DNA from: Steroidobacteraceae bacterium
Lineage (GTDB): Bacteria > Pseudomonadota > Gammaproteobacteria > Steroidobacterales > Steroidobacteraceae
Length of the DNA: 16,315 bases
Direction: 5' to 3'
Assembly (NCBI GenBank): GCA_025927665.1
Contig: JAICKZ010000028.1
Span: 1 to 16,315, forward strand
The notes under the pieces are model-generated. The model was given only the letters and a program-made list of their open reading frames with translations, was not told where the DNA came from and did not search any database. Position 1 is the first letter of the stretch; every line of letters begins with the position of its first letter. Positions 6,638-13,811 of this stretch are shown here, piece by piece. A program made the position numbers and the translations under genes.

Positions 6638-8368
6638 TTAATGCCTGCCAGATTTTATTTTATTACGCGGTGCTTGTTTGTCGATTTCAGTGGCTGCTTT
6701 CAACATCTCGGCTGCATGTGTACGTGCTGTATCGCTGATGGCTGCACCGCCCAGCATTCGAGCGATTTCCTCGATACGTGCAGATTCACTTAATGTTTCC
6801 AAAGAAGTGCGCGTATGTTTGCCGTCGGTCAGTTTCGCCACACGTACTTGAGCATGTGCTTGGCTTGCAACTTGTGGCAAATGAGTCACGCATAACACTT
6901 GTGCATTGCTACCCAAGGTACGCAATTGACGTCCCACCATTTCAGCAACACCGCCACCGACGCCGGCATCGACTTCATCGAACACTAATGTTGGGCAAGT
7001 CGATGTTGAATGCGTTAATGATTCCACTGCGTCAACTTGAATTGACAAACTGATGCGTGATAACTCACCGCCCGATGCTACTTTTGCCAAAGATTTAAGC
7101 GGCTGTCCAGGATTGGCACTGACCATAAACTCAATTTCATCGGCGCCTTGTTCACCACGTTGATCTGTTGGTAACACATTCAATTGTGCCTCGAAGCGAC
7201 CGCCTGGCATGCCGAGAGTCTGCATCAATGTGGTTACGCGTTCTGACAATGCCTTTGCAGTTTTTGTGCGTGCTAGGGTGAGTTGTTTGCATGCCGTATC
7301 ATAACTAGTCAGTGCGGTTGCAATTTGAGCATCGAGTTGTTCCAGCGTAAATTCCAAGGTTTCCAGTCGTTGCACTTCAGTGCGACAATTTTCCAATACG
7401 GATGACAGCGCTTCGATTTCAACATGATGCTTGCGTGCAACGCTTTCAAGCGCCGCCAGTCTTTGTTCTACCCATTCTTGACGCGCAGGATCGGCATCAA
7501 GTTCTGATTCGTAGTGTTGAATAGCATTCGCCGCTTCGCGAGTGGCAATCAATGCTTCATCCAGCAATTGCACCGTGGCATTGAGCCCTGCATCGACACT
7601 GCTTAAATTACGCGCGACATTCAAGGCACGTGATAATAATTGTTCTGCATTGGTATCGGCATCACGTACCCAATTAATAATTTCTCTTGAGCCACTGGCG
7701 AGCTTGCCGCTATGCGCATGGCGTTGTCGTTCACTGTTCAATTCGACAGTTTCATCGGGTTGCAATGCCAACGTGTCCAGTTCATTTAAGTGATAACGCA
7801 GTAGCGTCAAGCGCTCATTGCGATCCTGTGCACTGCGTTCGGCTTCAGCACGTTGTTGACGCAGCTCTTTAAGTATTCGCCAATGACTTGAAACAGTTTG
7901 ATTCAATGCTTGATGATGACCGTGATTATCCAATAATTCACGCTGCGCGTTGCGTTTCATTAACGATTGATATTCCATCTGACCGTGAACATCGAGCAAG
8001 GCTTCGCCCAATACACGCAAGGATTGCAATGGCATGGATTGACCGTTGACCCAGGCGCGTGAACGACCATCATTTCCGAAGGCACGCCGCAACACACATT
8101 CACCTTCATGCTCAAGTGCTTGTTCGTTGAACCAGGTTTCGACGATGGATTTTTTTTCGATGGCAAAGGTCGCGGTGACTTCGGTTTTATCACAGCCATG
8201 GCGAATCACTTCTGCACCAACGCGTCCACCGGTTACAAATAGCAACGCGTCCACAAGGATGGATTTGCCGGCACCGGTTTCGCCAGTGAGTGCAGTCATG
8301 CCCGCACCCAATTCCAACTCGATACGATCAATAATCGCGAAATCTTTTATTTGTATGCTGTTTAACAT
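6638..8368 (-). CDS. recN: DNA repair ATPase RecN
   Basis: RecN is an SMC-like ATPase that gathers and processes broken DNA ends in double-strand break repair. The protein has 576 residues (E. coli 553). The Walker A motif GETGAGKS is at 29-36. Long coiled-coil arms run from about 155 to 375, the ABC signature SGGELSR is near 432, and the Walker B region LVFDEVDAGVGGG is near 461-473. THLPQVASQA follows close to the end. I set the start at ATG 8368 (MLNSIQIKDFAIIDRIELEL), the family's N-terminus; the frame is open to 8455 but that stretch overlaps nadK. Only four bases separate the nadK stop from this ATG, so the two are one operon. No LexA box was recognised directly upstream, and expression probably depends on the nadK promoter. 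It is convergent with fur. Confidence 0.97.
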   Translation of the reverse strand: MLNSIQIKDFAIIDRIELELGAGMTALTGETGAGKSILVDALLFVTGGRVGAEVIRHGCDKTEVTATFAIEKKSIVETWFNEQALEHEGECVLRRAFGNDGRSRAWVNGQSMPLQSLRVLGEALLDVHGQMEYQSLMKRNAQRELLDNHGHHQALNQTVSSHWRILKELRQQRAEAERSAQDRNERLTLLRYHLNELDTLALQPDETVELNSERQRHAHSGKLASGSREIINWVRDADTNAEQLLSRALNVARNLSSVDAGLNATVQLLDEALIATREAANAIQHYESELDADPARQEWVEQRLAALESVARKHHVEIEALSSVLENCRTEVQRLETLEFTLEQLDAQIATALTSYDTACKQLTLARTKTAKALSERVTTLMQTLGMPGGRFEAQLNVLPTDQRGEQGADEIEFMVSANPGQPLKSLAKVASGGELSRISLSIQVDAVESLTHSTSTCPTLVFDEVDAGVGGGVAEMVGRQLRTLGSNAQVLCVTHLPQVASQAHAQVRVAKLTDGKHTRTSLETLSESARIEEIARMLGGAAISDTARTHAAEMLKAATEIDKQAPRNKIKSGRH

Positions 8369-8372
8369 TTTC

Positions 8373-9284
8373 TCAATCCAACTCGTCCTCGATTGGTTTA
8401 TCCAACGCACCGCGTCCCCAATGCAACTTGGAACGCAGAATGCGATAGTAATCATGATCAGTGGGATGTAAAAAATTTACACGTAGATGCGACGGTTCAA
8501 TGATCAATCGATCGCCCATATTCAAGTCACCCAACATATCGCCGTCACAAGTAACTTGTGCCTTGGTAGCACGATCTTGCACGCGACGAATTTCTACCGT
8601 GCTGCTGGACGAAATGACAATGGGTCGATCGGACAATGTGTGCGGACAAATGGGCGCGATCACCAAGGCATCCAAATGCGGATGAATGATGGGGCCACCA
8701 CACGATAATGCATACGCAGTGGAGCCGGTGGCGGACGCGACGATGACACCATCACCACCGTGAGTGTTGACGTATTGTCCGTCAACCCAAGTTTCGTAAT
8801 CCAGCAAACGCCCGGTTTCCCATTTTTGTAGCACGCAATCATTTACTGCCAAAGAACGTTGTACGGTGCCGTTGGCCATCAGCAAACGTACTTGCAACAA
8901 TGAACGCGAGCCCTTTATATACTGTCCATCGAGGACTTCATCGATACGTTCAATAATATCCTTGGGGTTGATATCGGCGAGAAAGCCAAGTCGACCGCGA
9001 TTGATGCCGACTAACGGCACGCTGGAGCCGGCAAATAAACGTGCCGCGCGCAGCATGGTGCCATCACCCCCAACGGTAATGACCAAATCACTGTGAGCGG
9101 CAAGCTGTTCAATGGGCTGACGCGCAATGCTTGCAGGCAATGTCAAATCAAATGATTCTTCCACCGCGACATTGACGTGGCGTGCCAGCAGATGCTGCGC
9201 AAGTTCGCTCAAGGTGGCGGCGACATGATTCTGTGCGGAGGAACCAATCAGTGCGATGTTTTTAAAGGCGGCGTCGGCCGACAT
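8373..9284 (-). CDS. nadK: NAD kinase
   Basis: NAD kinase phosphorylates NAD+ to NADP+ and sets the cell's NADP pool. The 303-residue protein is of family size. It has the catalytic GGDGT motif at 72-76, followed by MLRAAR and the typical NRGRLGFLADI. The conserved region normally read as NE is NDCVLQKW here. The glycine-rich segment GGDGVIVASATGSTAYALSC and GGPIIHP complete the nucleotide site, and DRPIVI follows. The start at 9284 has no clear Shine-Dalgarno. It heads a minus-strand operon with recN (four-base gap) and is divergent from hrcA. The nadK-recN-hrcA neighbourhood is known from several gammaproteobacteria. Confidence 0.97.
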   Translation of the reverse strand: MSADAAFKNIALIGSSAQNHVAATLSELAQHLLARHVNVAVEESFDLTLPASIARQPIEQLAAHSDLVITVGGDGTMLRAARLFAGSSVPLVGINRGRLGFLADINPKDIIERIDEVLDGQYIKGSRSLLQVRLLMANGTVQRSLAVNDCVLQKWETGRLLDYETWVDGQYVNTHGGDGVIVASATGSTAYALSCGGPIIHPHLDALVIAPICPHTLSDRPIVISSSSTVEIRRVQDRATKAQVTCDGDMLGDLNMGDRLIIEPSHLRVNFLHPTDHDYYRILRSKLHWGRGALDKPIEDELD

Positions 9285-9359
9285 GGTGGCGTCCGGAGGG
9301 TTTGTGACTGTGGAAGTCGGTATTGTTGCTGAATGATGCGCACATTACATGCGTTGCAC

Positions 9360-9388
9360 TTGACAGTCACGCGCTGGCTCAATAGTTT
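9360..9388 (+). promoter_or_regulatory. Possible sigma-70-type promoter of hrcA, close to the start codon
   Basis: TTGACA at 9360-9365 is a perfect -35 hexamer. Seventeen bases further is TAGTTT (9383-9388), a weak -10 (three of six). It ends six bases before the hrcA ATG, so transcription would begin at or next to the start codon. That agrees with the lack of a Shine-Dalgarno. It is a visual match only, and the weak -10 leaves doubt. Confidence 0.35.
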
Positions 9389-9394
9389 CTGGGC

Positions 9395-10453
9395 ATGAGT
9401 CCCGAATCCGATGACATCCCTAACGAACGTGCTCAGCAATTGCTGCGCATTTTGGTTGAGCAGTACATTCGCGATGGCCAGCCAGTTGGTTCCCGCACTC
9501 TGTCTCGCGAATTTGGCATGAACTTAAGTTCTGCGACGATTCGCAATGTCATGGCCGATCTGGAGGAAATGGGCTTTGTATCCTCGCCACACACGTCGGC
9601 AGGACGCATGCCCACCAACAAAGGATATCGTTTCTTTGTCGATACGTTATTAAAAATCCGCCCACTGGAAACTTCCGCGGTCCAGGTTATTCAGCAAGGA
9701 TTGATCCCACAAACCGATGATCCCAAGGCGTTGGTTTCGGCTGCCTCACGTATGCTGTCGTCAATTACTCAATTGGCAGGTGTGGTGACCTTGCCACGTC
9801 AAACCCACACCGAATTGAGCCAGATGGAGTTTCTGTCGCTATCTGATAATCGCGTGCTCGCAGTATTAGTCACCAATGGGCGTGAAATTCAAAATCGCGT
9901 GGTGCAATTGGATCGTCAGTACAGTAGCGAGGAATTACGTCGTGCGGCCAATTACCTGAACGATCAGTTTGCAGGTCGCGATATCAACGAAGTACGTGCG
10001 CAGCTGTTGCAAGAGTTGCAACAGACTCGCGAACATCTTAATCAAGGCATGATTGACGCGGTGCGTTTGGCACAGCAAGTCGTCGCACCCGAAGCATCGG
10101 ATGGCCGCATGGAATATGTCATCGCCGGTGAAACCAACTTGATGGGTTTTGCTGAACTTTCGAATGTGGAAAAACTTCGCCGCTTATTTGAAGCCTTTAA
10201 TCAGCAACGCGATATCCTGCACTTATTGGATCAAAGTTTAGGCGCAGATGGTGTGCAGATTTTCATTGGTCAAGAATCGGGCTATACCATACTGGACGAT
10301 TGCAGCATTGTGACCGCGCCCTACATGCTCGATAAGGAAGCCGTAGGAGTACTTGCGGTCATCGGCCCCACACGCATGGCTTATGAACGAGTTATTCCCA
10401 TTGTTGATTTGACCGCGAGGTTACTGGGCGCGGCGTTGAATGGGAAAGGATGA
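9395..10453 (+). CDS. hrcA: Heat-inducible transcription repressor HrcA
   Basis: HrcA represses chaperone operons by binding CIRCE operators and is released when GroEL is busy. The 352-residue protein starts with a winged helix: NERAQQLLRILVEQYIRDGQ (10-29), PVGSRTLSREFGMNLSSATI (30-49), then RNVMADLEEMGFVSSPHTSA and GRMPTNKGYRFFVD. The central GAF-like and dimerisation parts follow (IFIGQESGYTILDDCSIVTA near residue 290), and it ends in VLAVIGPTRMAYERVIPIVD and LTARLLG, all typical of the family. ATG 9395 gives the usual N-terminus. It is divergent from nadK and stands upstream of grpE-dnaK-dnaJ, as in Xanthomonas-like and other hrcA-carrying proteobacteria. I could not find a CIRCE element in the window, so its local target is unclear. 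Confidence 0.97.
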   Translation: MSPESDDIPNERAQQLLRILVEQYIRDGQPVGSRTLSREFGMNLSSATIRNVMADLEEMGFVSSPHTSAGRMPTNKGYRFFVDTLLKIRPLETSAVQVIQQGLIPQTDDPKALVSAASRMLSSITQLAGVVTLPRQTHTELSQMEFLSLSDNRVLAVLVTNGREIQNRVVQLDRQYSSEELRRAANYLNDQFAGRDINEVRAQLLQELQQTREHLNQGMIDAVRLAQQVVAPEASDGRMEYVIAGETNLMGFAELSNVEKLRRLFEAFNQQRDILHLLDQSLGADGVQIFIGQESGYTILDDCSIVTAPYMLDKEAVGVLAVIGPTRMAYERVIPIVDLTARLLGAALNGKG

Positions 10454-10626
10454 GGATTGTCATCGTTGTCGTACGTCAATGGCAATTTTAAAAAGCAGTT
10501 TTTGTTATCGATCGCTACCGTTTCCCCAGCAATAAAATATGTTTTCCGTTCAGCCTTACCGGTAGTAGTGGCTGTACCAAGGCAATCAGCGCGTTTACAT
10601 CTAACAGATAATTTCGGTTGATTCAT
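10381..10626 (-). CDS. Unrecognised antisense frame of 81 codons overlapping the 3' end of hrcA (doubtful)
   Basis: The frame opens at ATG 10626 (MNQPKLSVRCKRADCLGTA) and contains TGKAERKTYFIAGETVAIDN and KNCFLKLPLTYDND before running antisense into the last 73 bases of hrcA. I do not recognise it. The part outside hrcA has a mixed, protein-like composition, while the last 24 residues are a shadow of hrcA. No Shine-Dalgarno was seen. A 25-codon open stretch in another frame overlaps its start (ending at 10601). It may be a remnant of a decayed gene together with the frame at 10677-10808, a real small gene, or chance. Confidence 0.22.
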   Translation of the reverse strand: MNQPKLSVRCKRADCLGTATTTGKAERKTYFIAGETVAIDNKNCFLKLPLTYDNDDNPHPFPFNAAPSNLAVKSTMGITRS

Positions 10627-10676
10627 TCAGTAATTGTTCGATTTGTTCAACAAGCACTTTGGTATTGCGTCTCAGG

Positions 10677-10808
10677 TCAACACCCGTACTCCATCATCAA
10701 TATTGATGTAGTCGTATGGTAAGAAATAACGCTGACATCATCGCCATTTCCTGATTGGTGCAGATAAATACCTGTAATTCCACTTGATTCTACTGAAATC
10801 ATCCTCAT
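10677..10808 (-). CDS. Small antisense frame of 43 codons with a Shine-Dalgarno (doubtful)
   Basis: ATG 10808 is preceded by AGGAAAGG about eight bases upstream, a good ribosome binding site. It opens MRMISVESSGITGIYLHQSG and ends at a TGA at 10677 after LMMEYGC. It is read away from grpE and overlaps, on the other strand, the proposed grpE promoter. After about residue 30, protein-like sequence appears to continue in other frames (PYDYINIDDG, then DLRRNTKVLVEQIEQLLNES), as if frameshifted. I know no homologue. It is either a small gene or the 5' end of a pseudogene. Confidence 0.22.
   Translation of the reverse strand: MRMISVESSGITGIYLHQSGNGDDVSVISYHTTTSILMMEYGC
10783..10808 (+). promoter_or_regulatory. 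Sigma-32-like heat-shock promoter of grpE
   Basis: CTTGAT (10783-10788; consensus CTTGAA), a 14-base spacer and CCTCAT (10803-10808; consensus CCCCAT) fit the RpoH promoter pattern in both hexamers and spacing. It lies 91 bases upstream of the grpE ATG. The match is by eye, but the pattern recurs upstream of dnaK with the same spacer. Confidence 0.55.
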
Positions 10809-10899
10809 ACTTGCCGCCTTTCCTAAATTTGACCGTTGTCTTAACTTGGCCTGGAATGTCGGATCAAGTCGAGAAGCTGGTTGTGTCTGGAGTTTCCGC

Positions 10900-11445
10900 A
10901 TGAGCACCCCCGAAGATCAAGTAGCAGCAACTGATGCCGTGATTGATGAAGTTGTAAATAATTCCACAGAAACAGATCCATTGGCCGAACTGCAAGCAGC
11001 GTTGGCTGCTGCCGAAGCCCGCGCCAATGAGGCTCGTGATCAAGCTATGCGCGCCATGGCCGAGTTGGATAATGTTCGTAAACGTGCAGTGCGTGATGTT
11101 GAGAATGCCCACAAGTACGCGTTAGAAAAATTCGCTGGCGAGTTGATCGGCGTTAAAGATAGTCTGGAGATGAGTCTGGCTGTACAAAATGCGACTACTG
11201 ATGATCTACGTGCTGGCAGTGATGCGACATTAAAGTTGTTGGCCAAAGCGTTTGAACGTGCTTCCGTACTCGAAGTGCAAGCTGAGAATCAACCCTTTAA
11301 TCCTGAATTCCATGAAGCGATAGCAATGGTACCTGTGGCCGATAAGGCACCGAATACCGTTATCAATGTCATTCAAAAAGGTTACATACTAAACGGTCGT
11401 TTGGTGCGGCCAGCGCGAGTGGTGGTCGCAAAAGCCCCGGAATAA
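10900..11445 (+). CDS. grpE: Nucleotide exchange factor GrpE
   Basis: GrpE dimers open the DnaK nucleotide site to release ADP during the chaperone cycle. From ATG 10900 the protein has 181 residues. It has an acidic N-terminal tail, a long helical coiled region (LAELQAALAAAEARANEARD and onward) with AELDNVRKRA, and the C-terminal beta-domain with NPEFHEAIAMVP and VINVIQKGYILNGRLVRPARV, split across residues about 137-176. I chose this ATG because GGAG lies seven bases upstream; the frame is open to 10846, but the added 18 residues do not look like GrpE. It sits between hrcA and dnaK and has a sigma-32-like promoter. There is no terminator before dnaK, so it may also be co-transcribed with it. 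Confidence 0.97.
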   Translation: MSTPEDQVAATDAVIDEVVNNSTETDPLAELQAALAAAEARANEARDQAMRAMAELDNVRKRAVRDVENAHKYALEKFAGELIGVKDSLEMSLAVQNATTDDLRAGSDATLKLLAKAFERASVLEVQAENQPFNPEFHEAIAMVPVADKAPNTVINVIQKGYILNGRLVRPARVVVAKAPE

Positions 11446-11480
11446 TTAGGCCAGAATAATGAAGTAGTTCCACGTATGGA

Positions 11481-11509
11481 CTTGAATACGCTTTGCACGA
11501 CCTTATAAA
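11481..11509 (+). promoter_or_regulatory. Sigma-32-like promoter of dnaK overlapping a sigma-70-like one
   Basis: A perfect sigma-32 -35 hexamer, CTTGAA (11481-11486), is followed after 14 bases by CCTTAT (11501-11506), a fair match to CCCCAT. Offset by one base, TTGAAT (11482-11487), a 16-base spacer and TATAAA (11504-11509) form a passable sigma-70 promoter. A dual promoter would give basal and heat-induced dnaK transcription. The dnaK start is 64 bases further on. Confidence 0.6.
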
Positions 11510-11572
11510 CATGACAACGGTTCTTATTACTAAATTTCAATTTAAGTTTGACTGAATTTTTGGAGTTTCAAC

Positions 11573-13504
11573 ATGGCTAAAGTAATTGGCATTGACTTGG
11601 GTACCACCAATTCCTGTGTCGCGATCATGGAAGGTGGTAAGCCGCGCGTGATTGAGAACAGCGAAGGTGATCGCACCACGCCCTCCATTGTGGCCTTCAC
11701 TAAAGATGATGAAGTATTGGTAGGCCAATCTGCCAAACGCCAGGCGGTGACCAATCCACATAACACTTTGTTTGCGGTAAAGCGTCTGATCGGCCGTCGC
11801 TTCAAAGATGACGTCGTGCAAAAAGACATCAACATGGTGCCCTACAAGATCCTCGCTGCCGACAATGGCGATGCATGGGTCGAAGCTCAAAACAAAAAGA
11901 TGGCGCCACCTGAAGTATCAGCACGTGTGCTGATGAAGATGAAAAAGACCGCTGAGGATTTTCTTGGCGAAACAGTGACTGATGCAGTGATCACCGTGCC
12001 TGCTTACTTCAATGACTCACAACGTCAAGCAACCAAAGATGCAGGCCGCATTGCCGGCTTGAACGTTAAGCGCATCATTAACGAACCTACTGCAGCAGCC
12101 TTGGCCTATGGCCTCGACAAGCAAGGCGGCGATCGCAAGATTGCCGTGTATGACTTAGGTGGTGGTACTTTCGATGTGTCCATCATTGAAGTTGCAGATG
12201 TCGATGGCGAACGCCAATTCGAGGTATTGGCCACCAACGGTGATACTTTCCTCGGTGGTGAAGACTTCGATATCCGCATCATTGGTTATCTTGCCGATGA
12301 ATTCAAAAAGGAAAGCGGTGTCGATGTGCGCAAAGATCCATTGGCTGTGCAGCGTCTGAAAGAAGCGGCTGAAAAAGCCAAAATCGAATTGTCGTCCAGC
12401 CAACAAACTGAAATCAACTTGCCTTACATCACGGCCGATGCTTCGGGCCCCAAGCATCTGAGCATTAAGTTGACGCGTGCAAAACTTGAATCACTGGTTG
12501 AAGAATTGGTAACCAAGACCATTGAGCCTTGCCGCATTGCATTGAAAGACGCTGGATTATCAATCAACGATGTATCAGAAGTGATTCTGGTAGGTGGTCA
12601 AACCCGCATGCCGTTAGTGCAAAAAACGGTGAAGGATTTCTTCGGCAAGGAACCACGTAAAGATGTAAACCCTGATGAAGCGGTCGCCGTGGGTGCAGCG
12701 ATTCAAGGTGGCGTGTTGTCCGGTGAAGTGAAAGATGTATTGTTGCTCGACGTCACGCCGTTGTCGCTGGGCATTGAAACTCTTGGCAGCATCATGACCA
12801 AGTTGATTGAAAAAAATACGACCATTCCCACTAAGGCAACGCAAACCTTCTCAACTGCCGATGACAATCAGAATGCTGTGACCATTCATGTGTTGCAAGG
12901 TGAGCGTCAACGTGCCGGTGATAATAAATCACTCGGTCAGTTCAATCTTGAAGGCATTCCACCGGCACCACGCGGTATGCCACAGATTGAAGTAGGTTTT
13001 GATATTGATGCCAACGGCATTCTGCATGTATCCGCGAAAGACAAAGCGTCAGGCAAGGAACAGAAGATCACCATTAAAGCTTCTTCAGGTCTGTCGGAAG
13101 ATGAAATCAAGCGCATGGTGAAAGATGCGGAAGCGCATGCGGAAGAAGATCGCAAGTTCAAAGAGGTAGTCGACTCGCGCAACAAGGCAGATGCCTTGAT
13201 TCATAGCACTGACAAGGCACTCAAAGATTTGGGTGACAAAGTCGCTGCAGAAGATCGCGCCAAGATTGAGTCCGCGCTCTCCGATCTCAAATCGTCTTTG
13301 AGTAGTGATGACAAGGATATTATCGATAAGAAGGCACAAGCATTGTCCGAAGCTGCCGCCAAGATTGCGCAGCAAGCCTATGCACAACAAGCTGCGGCTG
13401 AAGGTGCAGCCGCCGGTGGTGCAGAGCAGGGCAAGCCGAGTGGCAATGCAGGCAAAGATGATGTGCTAGATGCAGAGTTTGAAGAGGTTAAAGACAAGAA
13501 ATGA
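11573..13504 (+). CDS. dnaK: Chaperone protein DnaK (Hsp70)
   Basis: DnaK is the ATP-driven chaperone that binds exposed hydrophobic peptides, working with DnaJ and GrpE. At 643 residues it is full length. The nucleotide-binding domain begins IGIDLGTTNSCVAIMEGG (5-22), and contains NEPTAAALAYGLDK, the phosphate loop YDLGGGTFDVS and the later EVILVGGQTRMPLVQ. The interdomain linker region DVLLLDVTPLSLGIETLG follows. The substrate-binding domain carries GERQRAGDNKSLGQFNLEGI and GILHVSAKDKASGKEQ, then the helical lid and an alanine/glycine-rich tail ending EFEEVKDKK, the bacterial C-terminal signature. TGGAG about seven bases before the ATG is a good ribosome binding site. It is preceded by a dual heat-shock/housekeeping promoter and followed by a 307-bp gap before dnaJ. 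Confidence 0.99.
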   Translation: MAKVIGIDLGTTNSCVAIMEGGKPRVIENSEGDRTTPSIVAFTKDDEVLVGQSAKRQAVTNPHNTLFAVKRLIGRRFKDDVVQKDINMVPYKILAADNGDAWVEAQNKKMAPPEVSARVLMKMKKTAEDFLGETVTDAVITVPAYFNDSQRQATKDAGRIAGLNVKRIINEPTAAALAYGLDKQGGDRKIAVYDLGGGTFDVSIIEVADVDGERQFEVLATNGDTFLGGEDFDIRIIGYLADEFKKESGVDVRKDPLAVQRLKEAAEKAKIELSSSQQTEINLPYITADASGPKHLSIKLTRAKLESLVEELVTKTIEPCRIALKDAGLSINDVSEVILVGGQTRMPLVQKTVKDFFGKEPRKDVNPDEAVAVGAAIQGGVLSGEVKDVLLLDVTPLSLGIETLGSIMTKLIEKNTTIPTKATQTFSTADDNQNAVTIHVLQGERQRAGDNKSLGQFNLEGIPPAPRGMPQIEVGFDIDANGILHVSAKDKASGKEQKITIKASSGLSEDEIKRMVKDAEAHAEEDRKFKEVVDSRNKADALIHSTDKALKDLGDKVAAEDRAKIESALSDLKSSLSSDDKDIIDKKAQALSEAAAKIAQQAYAQQAAAEGAAAGGAEQGKPSGNAGKDDVLDAEFEEVKDKK

Positions 13505-13568
13505 TTTTTTATTCTTTCGCTTGTTACTGCTAGGTAATAATTTGGTATTACGAATACACGGTGTAATG

Positions 13569-13639
13569 TGTCATTCCCGCGAAAGCAGGAATCTAGTTAA
13601 GAATATTTTTACTGGATACTCGACTGCGCGGGTATGACA
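13569..13639. repeat. 71-bp imperfect palindromic element (REP/MITE-like)
   Basis: The ends TGTCATTCCCGCG (13569-13581) and CGCGGGTATGACA (13627-13639) are inverted repeats with one mismatch. Over 27 bases the two arms agree at 19 positions. Each arm is also a small hairpin by itself (ATTCCCGC-GAAA-GCAGGAAT on the left). This TCATTCCCGCG...GGAAT form is a widely scattered intergenic repeat type in proteobacteria (general knowledge). Only one copy is present in the window, so its status as a repeat family in this genome is inferred. Confidence 0.7.
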
Positions 13640-13738
13640 ACTAGCTAATAAAGGGACTAGTAAAGGGCATTGCAGGAGCGACGTTGAATAACATGATCAT
13701 CTGCTGTTAGTTGTTACAAGAATGGCTTTTTAGGTAAG

Positions 13739-13770
13739 CCACCACCGTTAAAAGCAGTGGTGGTTTGTTT
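13739..13770 (+). terminator. Intrinsic-terminator-like hairpin upstream of dnaJ
   Basis: CCACCAC (13739-13745), an 11-base loop and GTGGTGG (13757-13763) form a 7-bp GC-rich stem, followed by TTTGTTT (13764-13770). It ends 41 bases before the dnaJ start, so transcripts from dnaK would be stopped or reduced before dnaJ. Confidence 0.65.
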
Positions 13771-13811
13771 ATGTCTGAGAAGTGAAAACGAATTTAAGTT
13801 GAAGCGAACCT

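Larger units (their letters stand above)
10454..10899. other. 446-bp gap between hrcA and grpE: antisense coding-like DNA and a grpE promoter
   Basis: The gap holds no established gene on the plus strand. Its right end carries a sigma-32-like promoter for grpE. On the minus strand, three reading frames take turns in giving protein-like segments: VESSGITGIYLHQSGNGDDV (from about 10808), then RYFLPYDYINIDDGV, then STGVDLRRNTKVLVEQIEQL with a stop at 10601, then the frame at 10626-10381. Frame changes of this kind suggest a broken gene, but the identity is unknown. No CIRCE sequence was seen. Confidence 0.4.
13505..13811. other. 307-bp gap between dnaK and dnaJ
   Basis: No gene is seen here. 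The gap holds a weak hairpin (GTAATA 13534-13539 / TATTAC 13546-13551), the 71-bp palindromic element at 13569-13639, a short direct repeat (ACTAG plus TAAAGGG at 13640-13655, with four bases between them, and again without the four bases at 13656-13667) and a terminator-like hairpin at 13739-13770. No convincing sigma-32 or sigma-70 promoter was found between the terminator and dnaJ. Confidence 0.6.

Noticed and set aside
8369..8455. Longer recN start at 8455
   Set aside because: It would overlap the end of nadK and add residues not found in RecN; ATG 8368, four bases after the nadK stop, gives the family N-terminus.
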